A DNA stretch of 64,000 nucleotides from Defluviitoga tunisiensis (GTDB lineage Bacteria; Thermotogota; Thermotogae; Petrotogales; Petrotogaceae). A model generated the notes under the pieces. The model was given only the letters and a program-made list of their open reading frames with translations, searched no databases and was not told the DNA's origin. Position numbers and translations under genes: made by a program. This document shows positions 20,301-28,488 of the stretch, piece by piece. The first letter of the stretch is position 1. The number at the start of each line of letters is the position of its first letter. The DNA is taken from assembly GCF_000953715.1 (NCBI RefSeq), contig NZ_LN824141.1, positions 370,676-434,675 of the forward strand, given 5' to 3'.

Positions 20301-22274
20301 ACCTCGAATTTTAAAAATGGATTATCAGAACTAGAATTTTTCACATCAACACATGGATCAAGAAAAGGGTCCGCAGATACTGCTTTAAGAACATCTACAG
20401 CAGGTTACCTCACAAGAAGACTCGTGGATGTTGCGCAAGCAATTACAATTACAGAACATGATTGTGGCACTGAAAAAGGAATAGAAGCCAGAGAACTTTG
20501 GTCTGACGGTTCAAAAATTGAAAATCTATCAGATTTTCTATTTGGCAGAATATTAATTAAAGATGTTTTAGATCCTGAAACAGGCAATCCTGTTAAGGAT
20601 AAAAAAACTCATAAAGAATATAAGAAAGATTTGATGTTAAATGAAGAAGATGCAAAATCCCTAGCTAGTTACAATAAAGAAATTTCTGTAAAAAAGCTCC
20701 TTGAATACGAAGAAAAAACAATAGACTTTGACGATTTGACTAATAATATTTATTCTTATGAATCACTAGAAGATGTAATAATTGACAATAAAACCCTTAT
20801 TAAAAAAGGTGAAGAGATTACAAAAGAAATCGTAGAAGAGTTATTATTACGCAATATACAATCATTACCTGTAAAAGCATATAAATCAGCAGTTTATGTA
20901 GGCGAAGACCTTAAGATCAATGTTGATGGCAAGCAAATTACTCTTCTCAAATATCAAGAAAGAATTGATCTAAAAACTGCAAAAATGCTAGATAAATACG
21001 GAGTTGAAAAAGTATTAGTAAGACCTTTAATATTCATAAGATCTCCTTTAACCTGCGAAGCCGAAGAAGGAATATGCGCAAAATGTTATGGAATGGATCT
21101 ATCAAATTATAGGTTGGTTAACATCGGTGAAGCTGTAGGAGTAATTGCTGCTCAATCGATTGGTGAACCGGGTACACAGTTGACCATGAGAACATTCCAC
21201 ACTGGTGGTATTGCTACCGCACAGGATATTACTCAGGGATTACCAAGAGCCGAAGAATTATTTGAAGCAAGAAAAAAGACTAAAGGTCCTGAAGGAATCT
21301 TTGCAAAATCAAAAGGCATAGTTAAAGCAATAGAAAGAGACGAAGAGAATAAAAAAGGTAAAAAACTAAGAATAATCTTAGAAACCTCTGATGGAGAGTT
21401 AGATATTTACGAAGCGGATTACAAAACCAAGGCCTCAGTCGAAATTGGAGATAAGGTACTACCTGGCCAAAGATTGACTTCAGGAAACATAAAGCCAAGG
21501 AAAATACTTAAAGATTTAGGTGTAGACGAATTATCAAACCATCTTTTGAGTGAAATAAAGAAAATATATGCAGAACAAGGTGTTGACATCCACGATAAAC
21601 ATTTTGAAATTATCATTAGACAAATGATCAACAAAGTTGAGGTAATAGATGGCGGAGATACACATTATATGCCTGGAGATTTAGTACCATACAACAGAGT
21701 TATAAAAATTAATGAAGAGATAAAAAATAAAAATTCATCAGTTGAAAAAAACAGAGAAATCGTAATTGGTAAAAAATTAGCAAAAAAAGTAATTATTGCT
21801 TCGGAAAACGATGACGAAGAAAGCAAAATATACGACCAGGGAACAACTATAACAGAAGACATAATTAAAGATATAATAGAAGCAGGTATCAAAGAAATAG
21901 AAGTATACGAAGAATATAAAGAAATTAAAACTGAAGACGGTACAAGCCAATTGGTTGGAACCTCTAAAAAGTACCTAATCAATCCTAAAAATATTATTCG
22001 ATTTGAAAGAAGACTTTTAAGAATAACTAAAGCTTCACTCGAGAGGGAAGGATGGCTCTCTGCAGCTTCTTTCCAACAAACTGTACAAATATTAACTGAA
22101 GCTGCGATCGAAGGAAGAGTTGACAAACTTAAAGGATTAAAAGAAAACGTCATAGTTGGTCAACCTATCCCAGCAGGTACTGGTCTAAGTTTATACACAA
22201 ATCTTAACTATGAGGTTGTCCAACCGGAAAAAGAGGCTGAGATTGCTACTGGTAGAGAAAAATCTGTAGGATGA
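17328..22274 (+). CDS. rpoC: DNA-directed RNA polymerase subunit beta'
   Basis: At 1648 residues this is longer than most bacterial beta' (~1200-1400). The N-terminal zinc site is C-x-C-x..-CERCG (~65-85). A large insertion at roughly residues 175-330 has barrel-like repeats, as in Thermotoga and relatives. The catalytic NADFDGDQMA lies near residue 685 and the second zinc site CEAEEGICAKCYG near 1245; AVGVIAAQSIGEPGTQLTMR follows. The C-terminal part also has a long insert with KKVIIASENDDEE. ATG 17328 follows AAGGAG. Transcription ends at a strong hairpin just downstream. Confidence 0.97.
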   Translation: MANVSSFQRKIAKIKIGVASPQIILANSNGEVTKPETLNHRTGKPEKDGLFCEKIFGPTKDYECACGKYKGKKYEGTVCERCGVKVESKEARRRKMGHLELATPVSHIWYLKSSPSILSILLNIGVKDLENIIYYGSKRVVERAYLVLTSPENDALGYYPGEILYQKEYEIYSQYLDIHVEPAVKTSSVKGLPVADISGKVDIKSELTETERELTWIIIKDETGIERKYPVFEGASIMVEQDQQVEKGTPLADRFLYEDDYLTQKEYSLFMEYYPGTIEVERDIERDTPIVVITDLDKRFAKRIGKKIGDILLEDEARAYEEVMKILNSRIKEEREKIINKTLAEDIDFPEKKFEKGLKITQDVLNQLLELGVKDVLAKDEEDNERIYQINKYEKFEAGFGAEAVQKLLKKIDLELLKARLESELDKLDKKSQKALKILRRLKLVNDFINSGNKPEWLITNLIPVIPPDLRPLIQIEGGRFAATDLNDLYRKVINRNNRLKKLLEMDAPEIIVRNEKRILQQAVDSLIYNGRVGKPMTDRNRRPLRSLTDLLKGKKGRFRRNLLGKRVDYSGRAVIAVGPDLKLHECGLPKKMALELFKPFVLAELLKGSNAASKSARKFKKTIIEKEMPEAWEVLEEVIKGHPVLLNRAPTLHRISIQAFIPKLIEGNAIRLHPLVCPPFNADFDGDQMAVHIPLSNIAQAESKFLMLSRYNIISPANGKPISMPGKDIIAGTYYLTMHEDDKFESTKLPKNPKDIGKDGFVRHVFSDSMEAIYAYEYFKIIDSDIYLNEDHLEWKKSDFTLHEPISFRYENNNMVKTTIGKVIFNEAVPKDLINYSKKMDKKELKNLIFATFEKYGIDKTAELLDSIKDFGFHYSTLSGLTISIRDVLLSPKREEIIEEAKKQVLEIESLYEEGYLNDTERYKEIIQIWENTTNKVTEETAKTYRKYPFNPIWMMIESGARGNIDQLKQLAGMRGLMADPSGKIIEVPITSNFKNGLSELEFFTSTHGSRKGSADTALRTSTAGYLTRRLVDVAQAITITEHDCGTEKGIEARELWSDGSKIENLSDFLFGRILIKDVLDPETGNPVKDKKTHKEYKKDLMLNEEDAKSLASYNKEISVKKLLEYEEKTIDFDDLTNNIYSYESLEDVIIDNKTLIKKGEEITKEIVEELLLRNIQSLPVKAYKSAVYVGEDLKINVDGKQITLLKYQERIDLKTAKMLDKYGVEKVLVRPLIFIRSPLTCEAEEGICAKCYGMDLSNYRLVNIGEAVGVIAAQSIGEPGTQLTMRTFHTGGIATAQDITQGLPRAEELFEARKKTKGPEGIFAKSKGIVKAIERDEENKKGKKLRIILETSDGELDIYEADYKTKASVEIGDKVLPGQRLTSGNIKPRKILKDLGVDELSNHLLSEIKKIYAEQGVDIHDKHFEIIIRQMINKVEVIDGGDTHYMPGDLVPYNRVIKINEEIKNKNSSVEKNREIVIGKKLAKKVIIASENDDEESKIYDQGTTITEDIIKDIIEAGIKEIEVYEEYKEIKTEDGTSQLVGTSKKYLINPKNIIRFERRLLRITKASLEREGWLSAASFQQTVQILTEAAIEGRVDKLKGLKENVIVGQPIPAGTGLSLYTNLNYEVVQPEKEAEIATGREKSVG

Positions 22275-22297
22275 TTTAGATATTATAAACCACAAAA

Positions 22298-22330
22298 AAT
22301 GGTGCTGTTAACTAACAGCACCATTTTTTT
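22298..22330. terminator. Bidirectional rho-independent terminator between rpoC and fliD
   Basis: AATGGTGCTGTTA (22298-22310) pairs with TAACAGCACCATT (22313-22325) and is followed by T7. It is preceded by A6, so it also works on the minus strand. It sits between the convergent 3' ends of rpoC and fliD and probably ends both. Confidence 0.95.
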
Positions 22331-22342
22331 GATTATTTGTTG

Positions 22343-23836
22343 TTATTGATTTTGTTTAGAGAATGCGTTTTGAATATAAGCACCTTGCATTGATAACTTT
22401 TGAACAGCTTGTTCCATTGCCGTAAATCTAGCGTAATAGTAAGCTTCCTTCTTTTGCAGTTTATCCAAAAGATTTGTCATTTCTTTAGCAAGGCTTCTCA
22501 TTTGATTCCCTATCGTACCGTTAGTGCCGGCAATTCTGTCAATATAGCCATTAAATTTAGTGACATCATAGACATAATTCTGTATTTTTTGCGCAACACC
22601 ATATTTTTCATTAGTTTTATCGTTTGTTGCAAATAATTTCCAAACATCTTCTGGATTATTATTCAAAGCTTCTCTAAGTTTATCCTCGTCTAATTTAATA
22701 AGTCCTTTCATGGTGCTTTCATAATTTCTACCTGTATCTCCCGAACCTATTCCTATACTTAATAAACTTTTAAACTCTCCGTCTACATTAGTAGAAGAAT
22801 AAACCATATTTCTTAATTTATAAAAAATGTTCTCTAAATTTCTATCTCTAGCTAATATCCCTTTCATATAATCTTCTTCAGTCATGTCCTCGGCAGCTTT
22901 ATCAGTAACCTTACTTTCATGAAGTAAATCATATACATAAGTAATTGTTTCATTATACTTATCTACAAATTGTTTGACAGTATCGACACTCTTATCTATG
23001 TCTTGTTCTACTGAAATTTTAACAAACTCATCAGAAAGTGATTTTAATTCTATCGTTGTACCAAATATATTAATTGTATTTTCATTTAACTGTTCGTATG
23101 TTGTTGAAGGATTTATACCATCAAAAGACAACTCAACTTCTGCATAACTACCTGTAGTTGTTTCCCCACTTAATAATCCCAACTTCTCTAATAACACTTT
23201 CCCTAAAGAACCTTCTTCGGCAGATACACTAATATTTTCTGGACCATTTTTATCGCTAATTAAAAAAAACTTACTGTTTGCCTCATCAAACTTTGCACTC
23301 ACGTCTGCTTCAGAACCTTTTATCTTTGCTATTAAATCATTAATGGTATCAGTTGAAGAAAGAGTAATCTCTTTAGTTGATCCTCCATCTTTTGAAATCG
23401 AAAACTTTATTTCTTGAGTATCATCCTCAATTTCCAAAATTGAGCCTATCGTAGATTTCTTTTTAATTGTTGAATCTGTCACTTCGCCAACAACCACTGT
23501 AGGAGAAGCTAAAGAATTAACCTTTAAATAAAAAGTTGCATTGTCTGCATCCGCTGAAGAAGAAGCTGTTAAGACTTTTTCATCGGAAGAAACAGCCTTT
23601 TTAGGAATTAAATTTCCTTGCAACTTAAACTCTATTAAAAAATCATAAAATTCTTCTAATTTCTTATCTACCTGCATCCATACTTTTTGCTGATAGTTAA
23701 GAGTATCAAATTTTTCTTGTGCCCTATTTAAAGGCTGCATTTCGACTTCCATCAATTTGGAAACTACGGAAGCTGTGTCAAAGCCTGAAGCAATACCAGG
23801 CATTTGAAAAGAACCTAAATAAGGATTATATGCCAT
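22343..23836 (-). CDS. fliD: Flagellar filament cap protein FliD (HAP2)
   Basis: A 497-residue protein. The N-terminal FliD_N part (IASGFDTASVVSKLMEVEMQPLNRAQEKFDTLNYQQKVW) and the C-terminal FliD_C part (VKQFVDKYNETITYVYDLL...LLSIGIGSG...YYARFTAMEQAVQKLSMQGAYI) are typical, with a variable Ser/Thr-rich beta-domain between. FliD caps the growing filament and folds flagellin subunits outside the cell; as expected it has no Sec signal and leaves by the flagellar export gate. ATG 23836 has AAGGGG upstream. It stands alone, apart from the flagellar ring genes at 41-46 kb. Confidence 0.93.
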   Translation of the reverse strand: MAYNPYLGSFQMPGIASGFDTASVVSKLMEVEMQPLNRAQEKFDTLNYQQKVWMQVDKKLEEFYDFLIEFKLQGNLIPKKAVSSDEKVLTASSSADADNATFYLKVNSLASPTVVVGEVTDSTIKKKSTIGSILEIEDDTQEIKFSISKDGGSTKEITLSSTDTINDLIAKIKGSEADVSAKFDEANSKFFLISDKNGPENISVSAEEGSLGKVLLEKLGLLSGETTTGSYAEVELSFDGINPSTTYEQLNENTINIFGTTIELKSLSDEFVKISVEQDIDKSVDTVKQFVDKYNETITYVYDLLHESKVTDKAAEDMTEEDYMKGILARDRNLENIFYKLRNMVYSSTNVDGEFKSLLSIGIGSGDTGRNYESTMKGLIKLDEDKLREALNNNPEDVWKLFATNDKTNEKYGVAQKIQNYVYDVTKFNGYIDRIAGTNGTIGNQMRSLAKEMTNLLDKLQKKEAYYYARFTAMEQAVQKLSMQGAYIQNAFSKQNQ

Positions 23837-24056
23837 TTTATCATCCCCTTACAAAAATAACTACTAGACAAATATACAATTTGCTCCTACACAGACTCTC
23901 AAATTTATTATCGTCTGATTTTAAAGAAACTTTAAAATAAATACCTTAAATGGAAAAAATTAATTATCTTCATGATTATTATATCCTATTTTAAGATTTT
24001 TAACACTTTTATGTTATTATTTTGATAGATAAAATGTAAGATAAGGAATGAATGAT

Positions 24057-25217
24057 ATGTTAGTAATTAAAGGACAGTTTAATGAAGCAAAAATTTTTGC
24101 TAAAAGTTTAGAAGAAGAAGCTATAAAACAAATTAAAGAACTTTGCAATCAAGAATTTGTAAAGGGAAGCAAAATTCGGATAATGCCAGATGCACATACT
24201 GGAGTTGGATGCGTAATAGGAACAACAATGACTATAAAAGATAAAGTTGTTCCTAATTTAGTTGGGGTAGATATAGGTTGTGGAGTAAATGTTTGTAAAA
24301 TACAAGAAAACAAAGTAAATTTTGAATTACTTGATAGTATAATTCGGAGAGAAATTCCTTCTGGATTTAGAGTTAGAACAACTCCTCACCCCTATGTCGA
24401 AAATACAAACATTTTTAATCTAAAATGTAGGGACTATGTTGATCTTGAAAGGGCGCTATTGAGTATAGGCACTTTAGGCGGAGGAAATCATTTTATAGAG
24501 TTAGCCATAGATAAAGATGGACATCTATACCTTCTTGTTCATTCGGGAAGTAGATATTTAGGAAAAGAAGTAGCTGAATACTATCAAAATTTAGCTTACG
24601 CATTATTATCTGGAAGCTCCCTTCCTACAAAAAAGTCTAAGAAAAAAAAGAAAAAAAAGCTTGTTAATTCTGAAAAAACAAATATTCCAAAACATTTGGC
24701 TTATCTTGAAAATGGACCTTTTAATGATTATCTACACGACATGAAGATAGTTCAGCATTATGCTCAAACAAATAGAAGAGCAATGATTGATATAATTGTA
24801 CAAAATTTAAATTTAACAGTTTTAGAACACTTTTCAACTATCCACAATTATATAGATCTAGAAAAAATGATTTTAAGAAAAGGTGCAGTTTCAGCTCAAA
24901 AAGGAGAAAAATTGATAATACCAATTAACATGAGAGATGGCAGTTTAATCTGTATTGGGAAAGGAAATCCTGACTGGAATTATTCCGCACCTCATGGGGC
25001 TGGTAGAATCATGAGTAGAAGACAGGCAAAAAAAGAATTAGATTTAGAAAAATTTAAAAATAGCATGCGTGGAATATATTCAACTTCCATAGGTTTTCAA
25101 ACAATAGATGAATCTCCTATGGTATATAAACCACTTGAAGAAATTGAAGAAGCAATTAAAGATACTGTAGAGATAATAGAAAGAATAAAACCCATATATA
25201 ATTTTAAAGCCCCATAA
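24057..25217 (+). CDS. rtcB: RtcB family RNA ligase (short form)
   Basis: About 386 residues. ATG 24057 is preferred over ATG 24048 because AAGGA (24043-24047) is properly spaced only for the former. RtcB active-site blocks are present: MPDAHTGVGCVIGTTM, VGVDIGCGVNVC with the metal-binding Cys, LGGGNHFIEL, LVHSGSRYLG and the nucleotidylated-His motif SAPHGAGRIMSRR. RtcB joins 2',3'-cyclic-phosphate or 3'-phosphate and 5'-OH RNA ends using GTP and Mn2+. It is shorter than the ~480-residue archaeal/E. coli form and has a Lys-rich loop (KKSKKKKKKKLVN) at ~195-210. No archease gene is beside it. Confidence 0.9.
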   Translation: MLVIKGQFNEAKIFAKSLEEEAIKQIKELCNQEFVKGSKIRIMPDAHTGVGCVIGTTMTIKDKVVPNLVGVDIGCGVNVCKIQENKVNFELLDSIIRREIPSGFRVRTTPHPYVENTNIFNLKCRDYVDLERALLSIGTLGGGNHFIELAIDKDGHLYLLVHSGSRYLGKEVAEYYQNLAYALLSGSSLPTKKSKKKKKKKLVNSEKTNIPKHLAYLENGPFNDYLHDMKIVQHYAQTNRRAMIDIIVQNLNLTVLEHFSTIHNYIDLEKMILRKGAVSAQKGEKLIIPINMRDGSLICIGKGNPDWNYSAPHGAGRIMSRRQAKKELDLEKFKNSMRGIYSTSIGFQTIDESPMVYKPLEEIEEAIKDTVEIIERIKPIYNFKAP

Positions 25218-25299
25218 ATCAATATAAATCAATTGTGTGTTATAATTTTATATATGATCATATAAATATGACTAATTATTCCAAAGATGGAGGCATAAG

Positions 25300-26277
25300 A
25301 TGATAATAGTTAGTGGTATGAGAGCCACAGGAAAATTACATATTGGAAATCTTGTCACATTAAAAGAATGGGTAGAGATTCAGGAAAAGTCGCCTAATAA
25401 CTTCTTTTTTGTTGCAGATTGGCATGCATTGACTTCACACTTTGATAGTGTGGAAATTATTGAAGAATCAACGTTAGATATTCTCAGGCACTATCTTGCT
25501 GTTGGATTGAATCCTGAAAAAAGCGTGCTGTTTGTTCAATCGGCTATTAAAGAACATGCAGAACTATATTTATTGTTAAGTATGATAACCTCTGTATCAC
25601 GTTTAGAAAGAATCCCCACCTACAAAGATCAAATTAATAATATATCTGACAGAGATTTAACGAATTTAGGTTTCTTAGGATATCCTTTACTACAAGCTGC
25701 TGACATCTTAATGTATAAGGGTGACATAGTCCCTGTTGGTGAAGACCAGATTTACCATATAGAGTTTACAAGAGAAACTGCTAGAAAATTTAATCTCCAA
25801 TATCGTGAAGTTTTTCCCGAACCTCAAGCATTAATATCCAAAGTTAAAAAGTTACCAGGAACAGATGGAAGAAAAATGTCAAAAAGTTATGGAAATATAA
25901 TTAATATTGAAACAAATGAAAAAGAGTTGAAAGAAAAAATACTACCCATGATGACAGATCCAGCTAGAATTAGAAGAACTGATCCAGGTGATCCTGAAAA
26001 ATGTCCTGTATGGGAATATCATAAAGCATTTACAAAATTACAAGATGAAAAAGAATGGGTAATTCATGGATGTACAACTGCTTCAATTGGTTGCGTTGAT
26101 TGTAAAAAATTGCTTATCAGAAATATGAAAGAAGAAATGCAGCCAATTTGGAATAACCTAGCAAAAATATCTAAAGATGATGCTAAAAATATTGCCTTAG
26201 ATGGTAATGAAAAAGCGAGAAAAGTTGCCAAACAAACAATGCAAGAAGTTAAAGACGCTATGCATCTTAGGTGGTAA
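25300..26277 (+). CDS. trpS: Tryptophanyl-tRNA synthetase with [4Fe-4S] cysteine motif
   Basis: A 325-residue class I synthetase. The HIGH-like motif is KLHIGNLVTLKEW (~15-20) and the KMSKS motif is intact (GRKMSKSYGN). In the C-terminal half, Cys235, Cys258, Cys265 and Cys268 form C-x22-C-x6-C-x2-C, the spacing of the [4Fe-4S] cluster that binds the anticodon region in T. maritima TrpRS. The start ATG 25300 has GGAGG upstream. A TATAAT at 25241-25246 may be its -10 box, with no clear -35. scpA begins inside its last codons, so trpS heads the trpS-scpA-scpB-rluB string. Confidence 0.97.
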   Translation: MIIVSGMRATGKLHIGNLVTLKEWVEIQEKSPNNFFFVADWHALTSHFDSVEIIEESTLDILRHYLAVGLNPEKSVLFVQSAIKEHAELYLLLSMITSVSRLERIPTYKDQINNISDRDLTNLGFLGYPLLQAADILMYKGDIVPVGEDQIYHIEFTRETARKFNLQYREVFPEPQALISKVKKLPGTDGRKMSKSYGNIINIETNEKELKEKILPMMTDPARIRRTDPGDPEKCPVWEYHKAFTKLQDEKEWVIHGCTTASIGCVDCKKLLIRNMKEEMQPIWNNLAKISKDDAKNIALDGNEKARKVAKQTMQEVKDAMHLRW

Positions 26278-26951
26278 AAGAGAGGGGAACTAAAGTAAAT
26301 TTTGAGGAAGTTAGTGTACAATTTGACATATTTTCAGGTCCTTTTTCTAAATTAGTTGAATTAGTTAAAGAAAAAAAGATATCGGTTAGACAGATATCTG
26401 TTAGTGTTATTTCAGATCTGTTTCTTGACTATGTTAACACTAATTACAAAGATTTAAATTCAATAGGAGAATTTTTAGAATTAGCATCATATTTAACTTT
26501 CTTAAAATCAAGAGAAATATTGCCCAATTCTTCTAAAGACAAGGATTTCAAAAGGCAGAGAGAGTTCATATACACAACAATTGAAAATTATGATATATTA
26601 AAACAAGCTAAAGATTTAATAAAGGAAGATTTTGGCGAAAACAAAAGAAAAGCTGTTAAAGTTAAAAAAACTGCTACCTTAGATAGTGAGGATGTTGGAT
26701 ATCAACTAGTGAAATTTTTTGATGACTACATTACTAATCAAAAAAGACTAGAAATTATAAAAGACGATTATAATGTTGAAAAAGCTATAAAAGATTTAGA
26801 AAAAATTAATCGTTTTAATGTGTATAACCTCTTTGAATATGCAAATTACAATAAGCTTAAGTTCGTAGTTTTGTTTTTAGCAGCTTTGGTACTAGTTCAA
26901 CACAAAATATTTGATTATAAAGAAGGATTTTTTTATCGAATAGAGACATGA
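26271..26951 (+). CDS. scpA: Segregation and condensation protein A
   Basis: A 226-residue kleisin. The N-terminal SMC-binding helices show VQFDIFSGPFSKLVELVKEKKI and FLELASYLTFLKSREILP, typical ScpA wording with FDGPLDLLL changed to FSGPFSKLV. The middle binds ScpB and the C-terminal winged helix (NKLKFVVLFLAALVLVQHKIF) binds the SMC head. ScpA, ScpB and SMC form the bacterial condensin. The start GTG 26271 overlaps the trpS stop by 7 nt and has no strong ribosome binding site, so coupling to trpS translation is likely. scpB follows. Confidence 0.9.
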   Translation: MVKERGTKVNFEEVSVQFDIFSGPFSKLVELVKEKKISVRQISVSVISDLFLDYVNTNYKDLNSIGEFLELASYLTFLKSREILPNSSKDKDFKRQREFIYTTIENYDILKQAKDLIKEDFGENKRKAVKVKKTATLDSEDVGYQLVKFFDDYITNQKRLEIIKDDYNVEKAIKDLEKINRFNVYNLFEYANYNKLKFVVLFLAALVLVQHKIFDYKEGFFYRIET

Positions 26952-26982
26952 TAACGATTTAGCAAAAGGAAGTAGGAATAAT

Positions 26983-27519
26983 ATGGAAAATAAAAAAATC
27001 GATGTTGAAATAAGAATGATAGAGGCGTATATATTCTCTAAAACAGATGGAGTTTCACTTCAAGAAATTTCAAGGCGATTGAAGATAAAAAAGGAAGACG
27101 TAAAACAATATTTAACAGAAATAGAATTGCATTACATTCAAGATCAACATGGAGTAGAACTGGTAAAAAATGGAAATAAATACAGATTTGAGATTAAACC
27201 GGAAATTAAATCTATGATTTTCCCTAATCCTAGAAAACTTGAACTAACAGAAACTCAATTTGACGTATTGACCATACTATTTATGAACGGGGAAAGCAGA
27301 TTAATAGAAATAGAAAATATTAGAGGTAAAAATAGCTATTATCAAATTAAAAAACTTACAGAATACGGCCTAGTTAAAAAGATTAAAAGAAAAAAACAAC
27401 CATACTATATGCTAACTGAAAAATTTTATGATTTATTACCTGATAAAACAATAAAAAAACTGGAGGATATGAAAAAAAGTGAATTTGCAAAAGGCACTTC
27501 AGACAATGTTTCTAAGTAG
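26983..27519 (+). CDS. scpB: Segregation and condensation protein B
   Basis: A 178-residue protein with two winged-helix units. The first is at ~8-75 (RMIEAYIFSKTDGVSLQEISRRL...LKIKKEDVKQYLTEIE) and the second at ~85-155 (LTETQFDVLTILFMNGESRLIEIENIRGKNSYYQIKKLTEYGLV). These match the ScpB pattern ALLFASGEPLS..EL and IIAYNQPITR..IE.IRG. It dimerises on ScpA within the SMC complex. ATG 26983 follows AAGGAAG. The downstream pseudouridine synthase gene overlaps its 3' end by 41 nt. Confidence 0.93.
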   Translation: MENKKIDVEIRMIEAYIFSKTDGVSLQEISRRLKIKKEDVKQYLTEIELHYIQDQHGVELVKNGNKYRFEIKPEIKSMIFPNPRKLELTETQFDVLTILFMNGESRLIEIENIRGKNSYYQIKKLTEYGLVKKIKRKKQPYYMLTEKFYDLLPDKTIKKLEDMKKSEFAKGTSDNVSK

Positions 27520-28210
27520 AAGAAAATCCTCTGAGTATATCTTAACTAATGGTGTAAAAGTCAATGGCAAACTTATAAAAGAACCTTGGTATGAGTTAAA
27601 TGATACCGACATTATTGAATTCGACAACACATTTATCAAAGTTAGCGACATAATAAAAACACAAAATAATAAGGTTTATTATTTATTAAATAAACCAAAA
27701 GGTTATTTATGCACCTTTAAAGACGAATATGGAAGAAATACTATTCAGGAACTTATAAAAAACAAGATAAAAGAAAAAGTTTTTTATGTAGGAAGATTAG
27801 ATTATGATTCAAGCGGTATACTCCTTTTAACCAATGACGGAAAATTTGCCAATTTTCTTTTAAGGCCAGAAAATAATATAAGTAAGGTGTATAATGTCTT
27901 AATAAATGGAGTCTTATCTCAAAAAGAAATATTGAAGTTGAAAAATGGCGTATTGTTAGAAACAGGCTATAAAACTCTACCAGCTAAAATAAAAATCTTA
28001 CAAAAACATGATAATTCTTCACTAATTCAAATAACAATAAACGAAGGAAAAAAACGACAGATCAAGTTAATGATTAAATCTCTAGGATATAAAGTTATTG
28101 AATTAACAAGAATTAAATTTGGGCCATGGAGTATACGAGAGGTTCCACATCCAGGAGATATTAAAAAAATTAATGAAGTAGACTTTGCTAAAATAGGATA
28201 TAAAAAATGA
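27479..28210 (+). CDS. rluB: RluB/RsuA-family pseudouridine synthase
   Basis: A 243-residue protein. The N-terminal S4 RNA-binding domain (NLQKALQTMFLSRRKSSEYILTNGVKVNGKL, in parts) confirms the GTG start at 27479, 41 nt inside scpB, with GGAGG upstream. The catalytic domain shows VYYLLNKPKGYLCT, GRLDYDSSGILLLTNDG with the catalytic Asp, and EGKKRQIKLM. The family converts uridine to pseudouridine in 16S or 23S rRNA; the neighbourhood with scpAB is typical for RluB (23S U2605). Exact target is inferred. Confidence 0.9.
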   Translation: MNLQKALQTMFLSRRKSSEYILTNGVKVNGKLIKEPWYELNDTDIIEFDNTFIKVSDIIKTQNNKVYYLLNKPKGYLCTFKDEYGRNTIQELIKNKIKEKVFYVGRLDYDSSGILLLTNDGKFANFLLRPENNISKVYNVLINGVLSQKEILKLKNGVLLETGYKTLPAKIKILQKHDNSSLIQITINEGKKRQIKLMIKSLGYKVIELTRIKFGPWSIREVPHPGDIKKINEVDFAKIGYKK

Positions 28211-28229
28211 GGACGCAACGCGTCCTCAT
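28207..28229 (+). terminator. Hairpin at the end of rluB
   Basis: ATGAGGACG (28207-28215) pairs with CGTCCTCAT (28221-28229), with an extra C-G pair closing an AAC loop. The rluB stop codon lies inside the stem. Only TT-T follows, so it may be a weak terminator or an mRNA-end protecting hairpin. Confidence 0.55.
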
Positions 28230-28230
28230 T

Positions 28231-28273
28231 TGGATGGGCCGAAATATCAATTATGATGTTTCGGGGGGATGGG
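28231..28273 (+). repeat. Inverted repeat flanked by GGATGGG direct repeats
   Basis: CCGAAATATCA (28239-28249) pairs with TGATGTTTCGG (28254-28264) apart from one wobble, with a 4-nt loop. The stem is flanked on both sides by GGATGGG (28232-28238 and 28267-28273). There is no T-tract and no coding sense. Function unknown. Confidence 0.5.
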
Positions 28274-28387
28274 TATATTCATTATACATTATGATTATTA
28301 AGGAATAAAATCAAATGAATTAATTTAAGTTGCATTTTTTTCTCTTTTATGTTTAATTCAAAAAATGGAAAAACTGAGTATTTCGGA

Positions 28388-28415
28388 GGGTGAAATAATT
28401 CACCCTTTTTCTTTT
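28388..28415 (+). terminator. Rho-independent terminator upstream of the sigma factor gene
   Basis: GGGTGAA (28388-28394) pairs with TTCACCC (28399-28405) across ATAA and is followed by TTTTTCTTTT. It ends transcription from rluB or from a short transcript within 28270-28387, before the sigma factor gene at 28489. Confidence 0.85.
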
Positions 28416-28488
28416 CTGAAGAACTATGTAGTATAATAAAAGTAAATTAGAATTATCTTTTGCAAACCATTTAGAAATAGGGAGTTTT

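Noticed and set aside
24640-24670. A-rich run in rtcB as a frameshift
   Set aside because: The frame continues unbroken with family motifs on both sides; it encodes a Lys-rich loop.
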